A stretch of 64,000 nucleotides of DNA from Thermodesulfobacteriota bacterium (GTDB taxonomy: Bacteria > Desulfobacterota > BSN033 > UBA1163): positions 53,081 to 117,080 of the forward strand of contig JAOAHX010000006.1 of the NCBI GenBank assembly GCA_026415035.1. The letters are read 5' to 3'. The notes below the pieces were generated by a model. That model saw only the letters and a program-made list of their open reading frames with translations, did no database searches and had not been told where the DNA came from. Shown here piece by piece: positions 56,623 to 64,000 of this stretch. The translations under genes and the position numbers were made by a program. Position 1 is the stretch's first letter, and each line of letters opens with the position of its first letter.

Positions 56623-57465
56623 ATGGCAAGGGATCCTAAAGCGAGATATGCCGAAAGCCTCGAGAGGGCCCTCCAACACAACTACGAAAAGTTGAAGGAG
56701 ATGGTGGACGATTTTAAAGGGCTCTGCATGGTCGTCACCCCTGAGCGGGTGCCCCCCCAGGATATCATCACTAATATCCGAAAGCTCTATAAAGAGATCC
56801 GTGACCGCTTGGCTGAGATCAGGGCGATTCAGCAGGTCCTCCAAGGAAAATACAGGCAGTACTACCGACGGGACGGACTTCGGGACAAATCGCTCGCCGA
56901 GATCGGATTTCTGACCAAAAATCTCTATTCGAAGTTCGAATTCATCCTCCATCAGAAACAGGCCTTGGAGCGCCAAAAAGAGGAGGCTCAAACAGAAGGC
57001 AAGCCCTTCCCATCCCTCTGGTTTCGCCTCAGAGACCATCAGGTCACCTTCATCAGGAATCTGAGGCTCCTCAACGAGTTCACGTACGAAGATCCTTCGA
57101 ACCAAGGCATCCCTGAGAGACGGGCGGTCCAACCCGAAAAAGGAGGACAACTGACCCTTTTCACGTTCAAGGGCGATCCTGAGATCATCCATCGGATCCA
57201 CACCACTCTCACGTTGAGGGAGCACGATATCCTCGAACGGTATGCCCCGGACGAACTTCGGGGGCTGCTCCTCCATCTCCGGTCGGTGGATCCCGTCGAG
57301 CTTCAGAGGATCTTTCAAAGGATGCTCGAAAAAACGGGGGCCTTCGGACTTAAAGTCCTCCTCATCCCGATCCGCTCCGACAAGGAGCTCGAGAGGGACC
57401 TCCTCCGAAGGATCCAGAGGACCCTCGAGGCGATGGAGGAGGGAGGGGTTTTTATGCTGGAATGA
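56623..57465 (+). CDS. Helical protein of unknown function
   Basis: About 280 residues, no family recognised. It is largely alpha-helical and charged (NYEKLKEMVDDFKGL, IRKLYKEIRDRLAEIRAIQ), with a short hydrophobic beta segment near the end (FGLKVLLIPIRSDKELE). There is no signal peptide, membrane helix, Cys pair or Walker motif. It lies 36 bases after nrdG in the same direction and is probably in that operon. A promoter follows it, so it is the last gene of the unit. Confidence 0.75.
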   Translation: MARDPKARYAESLERALQHNYEKLKEMVDDFKGLCMVVTPERVPPQDIITNIRKLYKEIRDRLAEIRAIQQVLQGKYRQYYRRDGLRDKSLAEIGFLTKNLYSKFEFILHQKQALERQKEEAQTEGKPFPSLWFRLRDHQVTFIRNLRLLNEFTYEDPSNQGIPERRAVQPEKGGQLTLFTFKGDPEIIHRIHTTLTLREHDILERYAPDELRGLLLHLRSVDPVELQRIFQRMLEKTGAFGLKVLLIPIRSDKELERDLLRRIQRTLEAMEEGGVFMLE

Positions 57466-57532
57466 CCCCCCTTATCCCCTTTTGACCTTGAAAGGCGTGG
57501 GCGCCCCTTTCTTCAAAGCCTCCCTGGGAGGT

Positions 57533-57561
57533 TTGACAGCTTCGATATAACTCGTTATAAA
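57533..57561 (+). promoter_or_regulatory. Promoter with long leader for the PRC/CBS-Nramp operon
   Basis: -35 TTGACA at 57533-57538, 17-base spacer, -10 TATAAA at 57556-57561. The transcript would begin near 57568, leaving about 160 nt before the ATG at 57731. That leader is GC-rich and foldable (GCGGGGC at about 57659-57665 opposite GCCCCGC at about 57697-57703). No known Mg or Mn riboswitch core is recognised by eye. Confidence 0.7.
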
Positions 57562-57730
57562 AGGACCGAAGCACGCGACCAAGGGCCTGCTACAAGACAT
57601 CGTTCCTCAAGCGGCCACTTCTCATGAGGTTCCCCCGCGACCTCTCGAAAGGGGAAGGCGCGGGGCTCCTTCGACCTTCAGAGCCCTCTTGGAATCTGCC
57701 CCGCCAGAGGGGGCAGGAAGTTCTTCGAAC

Positions 57731-58981
57731 ATGGATCAGAACCTGAAACAGTTCTATTTCCTCAGTGATTTCCTGAACCGGAAGGCCTATGACCCATCCG
57801 GGAAAAGGGTGGGGAAGGTCTATGATCTCGTGGCCGAGAGGGTGGAACCCTATCCGATGATCCTCGGCCTGGTGATCCGGACCACCGGGAAGAGAAAGGC
57901 CGTTCTCCTCTGGGAGAAGATCCTTCAGATCGAACCTCGGATCGTCCTCTCCGAAGAGGACCTTCTCGAACTTTCCGAATTTCTGGCCTCGAGAGATGTG
58001 GTCCTCCTTCGAGAAGAGGTGATCGACAAGCAGATCGTCGATACCTACGGGGCCAAGGTCGTCCGGGTCAACGATCTCCATCTCCTCAGGGTGGACTCGA
58101 AATTACGGCTGGTCCACGTCGATGTGGGGTTCCGGGGGTTGATGAGGAGGGTCGGATGGGAGAGGGCGACCGATTGGGTTCTCGATCTTCTATTCTCTTA
58201 CAGACTGCCCAATCAATTCATCTCGTGGAAATATGTCCAACTCCTCTCCGGCTCCGACCTGCTCCACCTCAGCGTCTCCCAGAAGAAACTCTCCCACCTC
58301 CATCCGGCCGACTTAGCCGACATCATCGAGGATCTGAGCAGTCGAGAACGCTCCGCCATCTTCCACGCCCTCGATCCGGAGACGGCTGCCGAGACCCTTG
58401 AAGAGATCGATCCAAAGATCCAAAAGGCCTTGATCGAGACGATCCCTTTGGAGAAGGCCTCGGATATCGTGGAAGAGATGTCCCCCAGCAATGCGGCCGA
58501 TCTCCTGGGGGACCTGCCGGAGGAAAGAGCCGAGGAGATCTTAGAGGGGATGGAGCAGGAGAAGGCCGAGGACGTGAGAGAGCTCTTGACCCACCCTGAG
58601 GAATCTGCTGGAGGGCTGATGACGACGGCCTATCTCAGCCTCTCCCCGGACATCACCGTGGAGGCCGCCATGGCCCGTCTTAAGGCTGAAGCGCCTCACC
58701 TGGACATCATCGATTATATCTACGTGGTGGACGAGGAGAGGGTCTTGCAGGGCGTGATCAGCATCCGGGACCTCCTCACGGCCCAGCCCCACCAGCTTTT
58801 GTCCGAGATTCAGACGCCGAGGGTGGTCAGCGTCAAGTTAGACGCGGACCAGAACGAGGTGATCGATGCCTTTGCCAAGTATGGGTTCAGGGCCCTTCCG
58901 GTCTTAGACGAAGAGAACCGGTTAAGGGGGGTCATCGGTTTTCGAAGCGTCCTCGATGTGCTGGCCCCCGATGCCGGTTAG
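57731..58981 (+). CDS. PRC-barrel/MgtE_N/CBS regulatory protein without a pore domain
   Basis: About 416 residues. Two PRC-barrel-like segments come first (FLNRKAYDPSGKRVGKVYDL near 15, TYGAKVVRVNDLHLL near 105), then an MgtE_N helical domain (LHPADLADIIEDLSSRERSA, LGDLPEERAEEILEGM) and a CBS pair (about 290-410). The MgtE transmembrane pore is absent. It is thus a soluble or peripheral Mg2+/nucleotide sensor. The Nramp-type gene follows 116 bases downstream, suggesting it gates or senses for that transporter. The start is the ATG at 57731; an in-frame ATG at 57689 is possible. Confidence 0.88.
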   Translation: MDQNLKQFYFLSDFLNRKAYDPSGKRVGKVYDLVAERVEPYPMILGLVIRTTGKRKAVLLWEKILQIEPRIVLSEEDLLELSEFLASRDVVLLREEVIDKQIVDTYGAKVVRVNDLHLLRVDSKLRLVHVDVGFRGLMRRVGWERATDWVLDLLFSYRLPNQFISWKYVQLLSGSDLLHLSVSQKKLSHLHPADLADIIEDLSSRERSAIFHALDPETAAETLEEIDPKIQKALIETIPLEKASDIVEEMSPSNAADLLGDLPEERAEEILEGMEQEKAEDVRELLTHPEESAGGLMTTAYLSLSPDITVEAAMARLKAEAPHLDIIDYIYVVDEERVLQGVISIRDLLTAQPHQLLSEIQTPRVVSVKLDADQNEVIDAFAKYGFRALPVLDEENRLRGVIGFRSVLDVLAPDAG

Positions 58982-59097
58982 CTCCACAGAACCTTTGACG
59001 TCTTTCCTCACTCCTGCCCTCAATCGCCCGATTCCGACCGCTCCGCTTTCGGAATTTTGGAGAGGGGGGGAGGGGGTGATCCCAAAGGTAAGGAACC

Positions 59098-60354
59098 ATG
59101 TCCGAAACCCTCCGTTGGATCTCCAGTTCCAAACGGTCCCTTTGGAGAACCGTCGGGCTCTTCTTCATCCTGATGGGCCCGGGCATCATCACCTCCAACG
59201 TCGACAATGACGCGGGTGGGATCACCACCTACTCCCTGGCCGGCGCCCAGTTCGGCCTTAAACTCATCTGGTCTCTGGTCCCCATCATGATCGTCTTGAT
59301 CGTCATCCAGGAGATGTGCGCGAGGATGGGGGTCGTCACGGGCAAAGGGCTTTCAGACCTGATCCGCGAGAAATTCGGGGCCAAGATCACCTTCTATTTG
59401 ATGATCGCCATGTTTCTGACCAACATGGGCAACGCCATCTCCAATTTTGCGGGAGTCGCTGCCGGGATGGAGATTTTCGGAGTTTCCAAAATGGTCTCCG
59501 TCCCTCTGAGCGCCTTTCTGGTCTGGTGGATGGTGGTCAAGGGGACCTATAAATCGGTGGAGAAGGCCTTCCTCGTCGCCTGCGTCTTCTATGTCGCCTA
59601 TATTATTACGGGAATCATCGTCAAGCCTGACTGGGATCGGGTGATCGATCAATTCCTGAATCCCCGGCTGGACCTCCGGCCTGAAGAGATGACCATGGTG
59701 ATCGGCCTGGTGGGCACGACGATCGCTCCCTGGATGCAATTCTATCTTCAGGCCTCGATCGTGGAAAAAGGGATCAAAGTCGAAGAGTATAAATTCGCCC
59801 GCTTCGACGTCATCATGGGGTCGGTCGTCGTCCATATCGTAGCCTTTTTCATTATCCTCGTCTGTGCGGAGACCCTCTTTAAACACGGCATTCATATCGA
59901 AACGGCGAAGGACGCAGCCCTTTCCCTTAAACCTTTGGCCGGAAAATACTGCACCTACCTCTTCGCCTTTGGCTTGGTCAACGCCTCTCTCTTCGCGGCC
60001 TCCATCCTCCCCCTGTCGACGACCTATCTCATCTGTGAGGGCCTGGGCTGGGAGGTCGGGCTCGACAAAAAATTTATGGAGGCACCCCAGTTTTATGGGA
60101 TCTATACCCTGATCATCCTCTTGGGTGCCGGGATCATCCTCTACCCCGACATCCCCCTCATCCCCATCATGTACTTCTCCCAAGTGGTCAATGGGATTGT
60201 CCTCCCTTTCATCCTGATCTTTATTCTCCTTCTGGTCAATGATAAGAAACTGATGATGGAACACACCAATGGTCCCATCTTCAACTGCATCGCCTGGACC
60301 ACCGCCATCCTTTTGATCCTTTTCACGCTCACCCTCTTCGTCCTCATGGTCTGA
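59098..60354 (+). CDS. Nramp-family divalent metal transporter, probably Mg2+ type
   Basis: About 418 residues with 11 or so membrane helices. Proton-coupled Nramp proteins carry Mn2+ and Fe2+ with metal ligands in TM1 (DPGN) and a Met in TM6 (MPH). Here TM1 aligns as DAGG at 38-41 (Asp kept, Asn to Gly) and TM6 is GTTIAPWMQFY (Met to Ala) near 206-216. These changes match the Nramp-related magnesium transporters as I recall them, and the PRC/MgtE_N/CBS partner supports Mg2+. GTAAGGAACC precedes the ATG. Confidence 0.88.
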   Translation: MSETLRWISSSKRSLWRTVGLFFILMGPGIITSNVDNDAGGITTYSLAGAQFGLKLIWSLVPIMIVLIVIQEMCARMGVVTGKGLSDLIREKFGAKITFYLMIAMFLTNMGNAISNFAGVAAGMEIFGVSKMVSVPLSAFLVWWMVVKGTYKSVEKAFLVACVFYVAYIITGIIVKPDWDRVIDQFLNPRLDLRPEEMTMVIGLVGTTIAPWMQFYLQASIVEKGIKVEEYKFARFDVIMGSVVVHIVAFFIILVCAETLFKHGIHIETAKDAALSLKPLAGKYCTYLFAFGLVNASLFAASILPLSTTYLICEGLGWEVGLDKKFMEAPQFYGIYTLIILLGAGIILYPDIPLIPIMYFSQVVNGIVLPFILIFILLLVNDKKLMMEHTNGPIFNCIAWTTAILLILFTLTLFVLMV

Positions 60355-60412
60355 GGGGAGGCCTCCCCCGGAAATTTCGATTAAAATCCGTTTAGGCTTT
60401 GCCCCTACCTCA

Positions 60413-60441
60413 TTGACAAAAGGGAGAGAACTGGGTAGGAT
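60413..60441 (+). promoter_or_regulatory. Promoter of the response regulator gene
   Basis: -35 TTGACA at 60413-60418, 17-base spacer, -10 TAGGAT at 60436-60441. The coding start at 60522 lies about 75 bases downstream. Confidence 0.6.
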
Positions 60442-60521
60442 TGTCCCATCATGTCCCTGCCCCGGGGCCGGCGATTTTGCATCAGGACGGGTGCCGAAGA
60501 GAATCTCAAGGGGGAGGCTAC

Positions 60522-60899
60522 ATGGGGTCCAAGAGGATTTTGGTGGTAGATGATGATGAGGTCATCCGAAGGCTGTTACGGACCTACCTGACCCAATCGG
60601 GATATGAGGTGACGGAGGCCGAAGACGGTCAGAAGGCCCTCGAGAGACTCGGACAGGAGAGGTTCGATCTTCTCATCTGCGATGTCATGATGCCCCATAA
60701 AGATGGTTGGGAGGTGGTCAGGGAGGTGAGATCGAGGCCGGAGTTGAGCGAGCTACCCATCATCATGCTCACGGCAAAAGGGGATGACTCCGATATGTTC
60801 AAAGGATATGAGTTGGGAGCCAATTACTATATGACCAAACCCTTCACAAAGGCCCAGCTCCTGTATGGGTTGAAACTGATGTTCGAAGAAACCCCATAG
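60522..60899 (+). CDS. Single-domain response regulator (CheY-like)
   Basis: About 125 residues: a receiver domain only. Acidic pair DD at 10-11, phospho-acceptor Asp54 in LICDVMMPHKDGW, the Thr in IIMLTAKGDD and Lys in YMTKPFTKAQ. There is no output domain, so it signals by protein contact. GGGGGAGG precedes the ATG; a longer frame to 60441 is less likely. The gene is solitary; the partner kinase is not adjacent. The di-heme kinase at 36092 lacks a neighbouring regulator, but there is no direct link. Confidence 0.92.
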   Translation: MGSKRILVVDDDEVIRRLLRTYLTQSGYEVTEAEDGQKALERLGQERFDLLICDVMMPHKDGWEVVREVRSRPELSELPIIMLTAKGDDSDMFKGYELGANYYMTKPFTKAQLLYGLKLMFEETP

Positions 60900-60961
60900 C
60901 GAGCAGGGGCGAACCATCATCTACCTTTTTTTTCCATAAGTTATATGACGATCCCCTCCTC

Positions 60962-60990
60962 TTTACACTGGCCGAATTAAATCTTATAAT
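60962..60990 (+). promoter_or_regulatory. Promoter of the tRNA cluster
   Basis: -35 TTTACA at 60962-60967, 17-base spacer, perfect -10 TATAAT at 60985-60990, 45 bases before the first tRNA. It follows a T8 run at 60926-60933 after the response regulator. Confidence 0.75.
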
Positions 60991-61034
60991 GGGCCTTGAT
61001 GGAAAGCTTCAAAAATCCTATACTTAGATCTCAG

Positions 61035-61111
61035 GCGCCTGTAGCTCAGCTGGATAGAGCTACGGACTTCTAATCCGTGGGTCGGGGGTTCGAATCCCTC
61101 CAGGCGCGCCA
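61035..61111 (+). tRNA. tRNA-Arg (anticodon UCU)
   Basis: Full cloverleaf: acceptor GCGCCTG pairs with CAGGCGC, D-stem GCTC/GAGC, anticodon stem ACGGA/TCCGT with loop CTTCTAA giving anticodon TCT, T-loop TTCGAAT, encoded CCA at 61109-61111. Confidence 0.97.
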
Positions 61112-61198
61112 GATCCCGAGGGGGGAGGGCCGACCCGGGGTTTGGCCATTACGGGTTTGGGTTTTGTGCTTTGGAGTTCGTGGGATAGATATAAGACG

Positions 61199-61275
61199 GT
61201 GAGTGTAGCTCAGTCGGATAGAGCACTGGGTTGTGGCCCCAGCGGTCGAGGGTTCGAGTCCCTTCACTCACCCCA
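61199..61275 (+). tRNA. tRNA-His (anticodon GUG)
   Basis: Acceptor GTGAGTG/CACTCAC, anticodon loop TTGTGGC within CTGGG/CCCAG, discriminator C and an extra G at 61198 for the His G-1, T-loop TTCGAGT, encoded CCA at 61273-61275. Confidence 0.97.
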
Positions 61276-61279
61276 AAAA

Positions 61280-61356
61280 GCGCCCGTAGCTCAGTTGGAT
61301 AGAGCGTCGGACTTCGAATCCGCAGGCCGTCCGTTCGAGTCGGACCGGGCGCGCCA
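61280..61356 (+). tRNA. tRNA-Arg (anticodon UCG)
   Basis: Acceptor GCGCCCG/CGGGCGC, anticodon loop CTTCGAA (anticodon TCG), T-stem GTCCG/CGGAC, encoded CCA. The anticodon stem TCGGA/TCCGC has a mismatch at 27-43. It lies 4 bases after tRNA-His. Confidence 0.95.
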
Positions 61357-61385
61357 GGACATCCGAGAGGTCTCATCGAAAGGGT

Positions 61386-61461
61386 GAGCCGTTAGCTCAA
61401 TCGGTAGAGCAACTGACTCTTAATCAGTAGGTTGCAGGTTCGATTCCTGCACGGCTCACCA
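61386..61461 (+). tRNA. tRNA-Lys (anticodon CUU)
   Basis: Acceptor GAGCCGT/ACGGCTC, anticodon loop CTCTTAA within ACTGA/TCAGT, T-loop TTCGATT, discriminator A and encoded CCA. Confidence 0.96.
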
Positions 61462-61469
61462 AATTCTCT

Positions 61470-61556
61470 GCCGGGGTGGCGAAATGGGCATACGCGCGAG
61501 ACTTAGGATCTCGTGGTCGAAAGACTGTGCGGGTTCAAATCCCGCCCTCGGCACCA
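61470..61556 (+). tRNA. tRNA-Leu (anticodon UAG)
   Basis: Class II tRNA of 87 bases with a long variable arm. Acceptor GCCGGGG/CCTCGGC (one G-T), anticodon loop CTTAGGA (anticodon TAG), T-loop TTCAAAT, CCA encoded. tRNA-Leu directly upstream of tig is a common order. Confidence 0.96.
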
Positions 61557-61613
61557 AGGTCATGAGGCCATGATCTCCGGCGGGGCAAAAAGCGAGGGAG
61601 AGGCCAATTCTTC

Positions 61614-62891
61614 ATGAACGTCACGGTCGAAGAGATCAACTCCGTCAAGAAGAAGATCAACGTCGAGATCCCGGACGAAAGGGTGGCCCAGGAGATGGAG
61701 GCCATCTATCGGGAGCTTGGAAAACAGGCCAGGATCAAGGGATTCCGGCCGGGGAAGGTTCCCAGGGCCATCTTGGAGAGGTATTTTAAAGATTATATCA
61801 AGTCCGAGGTGATCCAGAAACTGATCCAGGAGACCTATTCGGTAGCGCTCTCCGAAAAGGGACTCCAACCCGTCTCGCCCCCGGTGTTCGATCCCGGGGA
61901 TCTGGAAAAAGGAAAACCCTATACCTACTCGGCCACCGTGGAGGTCAAGCCCGAGATCCGCATCGAAGGCTATACGGGATTGAAGATCCAGGGAAGAAAG
62001 GAAGAGGTGACCGAGGAGGAGGTGGAGGAGAGGCTCAAGGGATTACAAGAACTTCACGCCCAACTGAGGACGATTTCCGAATCGAGGCCGGTCCAGGCCG
62101 GAGACCATGTCATCTTCGACTACGAGGCCCGCAGGGACGGACAACCGCTCCCAGAAGGAAGGGCGATCGACTTCACCGTCGAGGTGGGAAGCGGCCGGTT
62201 CATCCCCGCCCTTGAAGAGAAGATGATCGGGATGCGGCCCGAGGAAGAGCGAGAGATCGAGGTCTCCTTCCCCGAAGATTATGGATACAAGAAATGGGCG
62301 GGCCAGACGATCTCTTTCCGCATCAAAGTCAAGGAGATCAAAGAAAAGGTCCTCCCTCCTCTGGACGATGAATTTGCCAAGGACCTCGGGGATTACGACT
62401 CCCTGGCCGCCTTAAAGGCCCGATTGAAGGAGGAGCTCGAAAAGGAGAAGGCGGCCAAGCTCGACCGGGCGTTGAAAGACCAGTTGATCGAACACCTGCT
62501 GGAGGCGAACCGGTTTGACATCCCCGAAACCCTGGTGGAGGAGCAGGTCAAGGCCCTCCTCTCCGATACCCGCCTGCGTCTGGCGGCCCAGGGGGTCGCC
62601 TGGGATCAGCTGAACCTCTCGGAAGAGAAACTTCGGGATGATTACCGGGAGGTGGCGAAGAGGCAGGTCCGGACCTACCTGATTTTGGAAAAGATCGCCG
62701 ATCAAGAGGGGATCCGGGTGACGGACGAGGATGTGGAGGAACGTCTCCGGTCCATTTCCGAGAGGACCCATCAGAAGTTCGACGTGGTGAAGCGATACTA
62801 CGAATCGAATGGCCTGATCCCGGATCTTAAGGCCGGTATTCTCACCGACAAGACGCTCAATTTTCTGCTGAGCCGGGCCGAGATCTCCTGA
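61614..62891 (+). CDS. tig: Trigger factor
   Basis: About 425 residues. Ribosome-bound chaperone with peptidyl-prolyl isomerase activity. The ribosome-binding signature is [13 protein letters not shown] at 43-55, the FKBP-type domain lies around 155-245 ([33 protein letters not shown]), and the C-terminal arms follow. The length is normal. It precedes clpP and clpX as in most proteobacteria. Confidence 0.97.
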   Translation: MNVTVEEINSVKKKINVEIPDERVAQEMEAIYRELGKQARIKGFRPGKVPRAILERYFKDYIKSEVIQKLIQETYSVALSEKGLQPVSPPVFDPGDLEKGKPYTYSATVEVKPEIRIEGYTGLKIQGRKEEVTEEEVEERLKGLQELHAQLRTISESRPVQAGDHVIFDYEARRDGQPLPEGRAIDFTVEVGSGRFIPALEEKMIGMRPEEEREIEVSFPEDYGYKKWAGQTISFRIKVKEIKEKVLPPLDDEFAKDLGDYDSLAALKARLKEELEKEKAAKLDRALKDQLIEHLLEANRFDIPETLVEEQVKALLSDTRLRLAAQGVAWDQLNLSEEKLRDDYREVAKRQVRTYLILEKIADQEGIRVTDEDVEERLRSISERTHQKFDVVKRYYESNGLIPDLKAGILTDKTLNFLLSRAEIS

Positions 62892-62929
62892 GGGCTCAAG
62901 CGATAGATCGCCGGCGAGGAAGGGAAACG

Positions 62930-63529
62930 ATGACGCTGATACCGATCGTCATTGAGAGGGACGGCAGGGGGGAGAGGGCGTACGATATCTACTCTCGCCT
63001 GCTGAAGGAACGGATCATCTTTGTGGGGACGCCGATCAACGACGATGTGGCCAATCTGGTGATCGCCCAGATGCTCTTCTTGGAGTCGGAAGACCCGGAC
63101 AAAGATATCCACCTCTACATCAATTCCCCGGGGGGGTTGGTCACCTCTGGACTGGCCATTTATGATACCATGCAATATATCCGTCCCAAGGTGTCGACGA
63201 TCTGCATGGGACAGGCTGCCAGCATGGCTGCCCTCCTCCTGGCGGCTGGAGAGAGGGGAAAACGATACGCCCTGCCCCATTCGAGGATTCTCCTCCATCA
63301 ACCCATGGGAGGGTTCCAGGGACAGGCCACGGACGTGGATATTCAAGCCAAAGAGATCCTTCGACTCCGGGAGGAGCTGAATCGGATCCTCGCCAAACAT
63401 ACCCAACAACCCCTCGAAAAGATCAGCGCCGATACCGAACGGGATTTTTACATGAACGGGCAGCAGGCCAAGGAGTACGGGATTATCGACGAGGTGGTGG
63501 TCCAGCGTCCCGTTCGCTCCCAAGGGTAA
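62930..63529 (+). CDS. clpP: ATP-dependent Clp protease proteolytic subunit
   Basis: About 199 residues. Serine protease of the ClpXP/ClpAP machines. Catalytic Ser98 in [10 protein letters not shown], His123 in LLHQPMGG and Asp172 in ERDFYMNG. The start [20 protein letters not shown] is typical of this subunit. It sits between tig and clpX. Confidence 0.98.
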   Translation: MTLIPIVIERDGRGERAYDIYSRLLKERIIFVGTPINDDVANLVIAQMLFLESEDPDKDIHLYINSPGGLVTSGLAIYDTMQYIRPKVSTICMGQAASMAALLLAAGERGKRYALPHSRILLHQPMGGFQGQATDVDIQAKEILRLREELNRILAKHTQQPLEKISADTERDFYMNGQQAKEYGIIDEVVVQRPVRSQG

Positions 63530-63557
63530 TCCGGGAGAACATCCCAGGGAGGAAGCG

Positions 63558-64000
63558 ATGAAATCGAACAGCGGGAGCTATGGAAGCGTTTTGCACTGTT
63601 CCTTCTGTGGAAAGAGCCAGGATGAGGTGAGGAAACTCATCGCCGGCCCCACGGTCTACATCTGCGATGAATGCATCGAACTCTGCAACGAGATCATCGC
63701 GGAAGAAGCAGAAGAGCGGTTCGTCCCGGGGCGATTGACGGTCCCCAAACCGATGGAGATCAAGGCGAAACTGGACGAGTATGTGATCGGCCAAGACCAT
63801 GCCAAAAAGATCCTATCGGTCGCGGTCCACAATCATTATAAGCGGATCAATTCCCGGGTCCTCTCCGGCAGCGACGTGGAGCTCCAGAAGTCGAATATCC
63901 TCCTGATCGGGCCGACGGGGTCCGGCAAGACCCTCCTGGCCCAGACCCTGGCGCGGATTCTCGATGTCCCGTTCACCATCGCCGATGCCACCTGCCTCAC
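63558..64000 (+). CDS. clpX: ATP-dependent Clp protease ATP-binding subunit ClpX (5' part)
   Basis: 147 codons visible; the gene runs past the window end. AAA+ unfoldase that feeds ClpP. The N-terminal C4 zinc-binding domain ([22 protein letters not shown]) is complete, [20 protein letters not shown] follows, and the Walker A GPTGSGKT is near residue 117. GGGAGGAAGCG precedes the ATG at 63558. It is 28 bases after clpP. Confidence 0.97.
   Translation, partial: MKSNSGSYGSVLHCSFCGKSQDEVRKLIAGPTVYICDECIELCNEIIAEEAEERFVPGRLTVPKPMEIKAKLDEYVIGQDHAKKILSVAVHNHYKRINSRVLSGSDVELQKSNILLIGPTGSGKTLLAQTLARILDVPFTIADATCL

Noticed and set aside
61070..61387. Short open frames on both strands across the tRNA genes
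   Set aside because: They overlap complete cloverleaf tRNAs and are a known false call at tRNA clusters.

Overview
The window reads as a chromosomal segment of an anaerobic, Gram-negative, fairly GC-rich bacterium. It most resembles the former Deltaproteobacteria (Desulfobacterota and relatives); this placement comes from gene content and order, not from a search. Gram-negative signs are LolA-like and lipoprotein export genes, an AsmA-type protein and a LapA/LapB-like protein. Anaerobic signs are the oxygen-sensitive ribonucleotide reductase pair nrdD/nrdG, a tungsten-type aldehyde ferredoxin oxidoreductase, three B12-binding radical SAM proteins and a di-heme c sensor kinase. Familiar gene orders are ccsA-hemA-hemC-hemD, rplU-rpmA-obgE-proB-proA-nadD-rsfS and tRNA-Leu-tig-clpP-clpX.

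Layout. 0.7-9.1 kb (+): lipoprotein, pyk, hflKC, mgtE and a P-type ATPase. 9.1-17.7 kb (-): pfkA, a HAD phosphatase, hemD, hemC, hemA, ccsA, a radical SAM protein and rpoD, with a regulated-looking rpoD leader and a candidate structured RNA upstream. 18.3-19.5 kb: a lone acyl-CoA dehydrogenase. 19.6-21.2 kb: an AT-richer type II restriction-modification pair. 21.5-33.9 kb: a polyene/ladderane-like fatty-acid cluster in two co-directional blocks around a divergent FecR-domain protein. 34.4-41.5 kb: aldehyde oxidoreductase with a di-heme sensor kinase, queF, a phosphatase, an alcohol dehydrogenase and a third radical SAM protein. 41.6-53.2 kb: ribosomal protein/Obg/proline/NAD genes, a DksA-like factor, a LapA-LapB fusion, comF and an AsmA-like protein. 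53.3-57.5 kb: the anaerobic ribonucleotide reductase operon behind a pair of NrdR-like boxes. 57.7-60.4 kb: an Nramp-related transporter with a PRC/MgtE_N/CBS protein. 60.5-64 kb: a response regulator, five tRNAs, tig, clpP and the start of clpX.

The most notable system is at 21.5-33.9 kb. It has one fully equipped ketosynthase and two ketosynthase-like partners that lack the catalytic residues. With them are a FabZ-type dehydratase, two methyltransferases, a small export-family membrane protein, a periplasmic LolA-like carrier, a CrtI-like flavoprotein, an outer-membrane lipoprotein and a B12 radical SAM protein. No acyl carrier protein, ketoreductase or loading ligase is in the window. The likely product is an unusual acyl or polyene lipid destined for the outer membrane.

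Other points worth attention are nadD, whose only workable start codon is ATT behind a good ribosome binding site; an Nramp protein whose metal-site residues match the magnesium-type variants; NrdR-like boxes spaced exactly 31 bp; a promoter followed by a 13-bp terminator hairpin in the rpoD leader; and a 136-nt structured element between rpoD and the acyl-CoA dehydrogenase.
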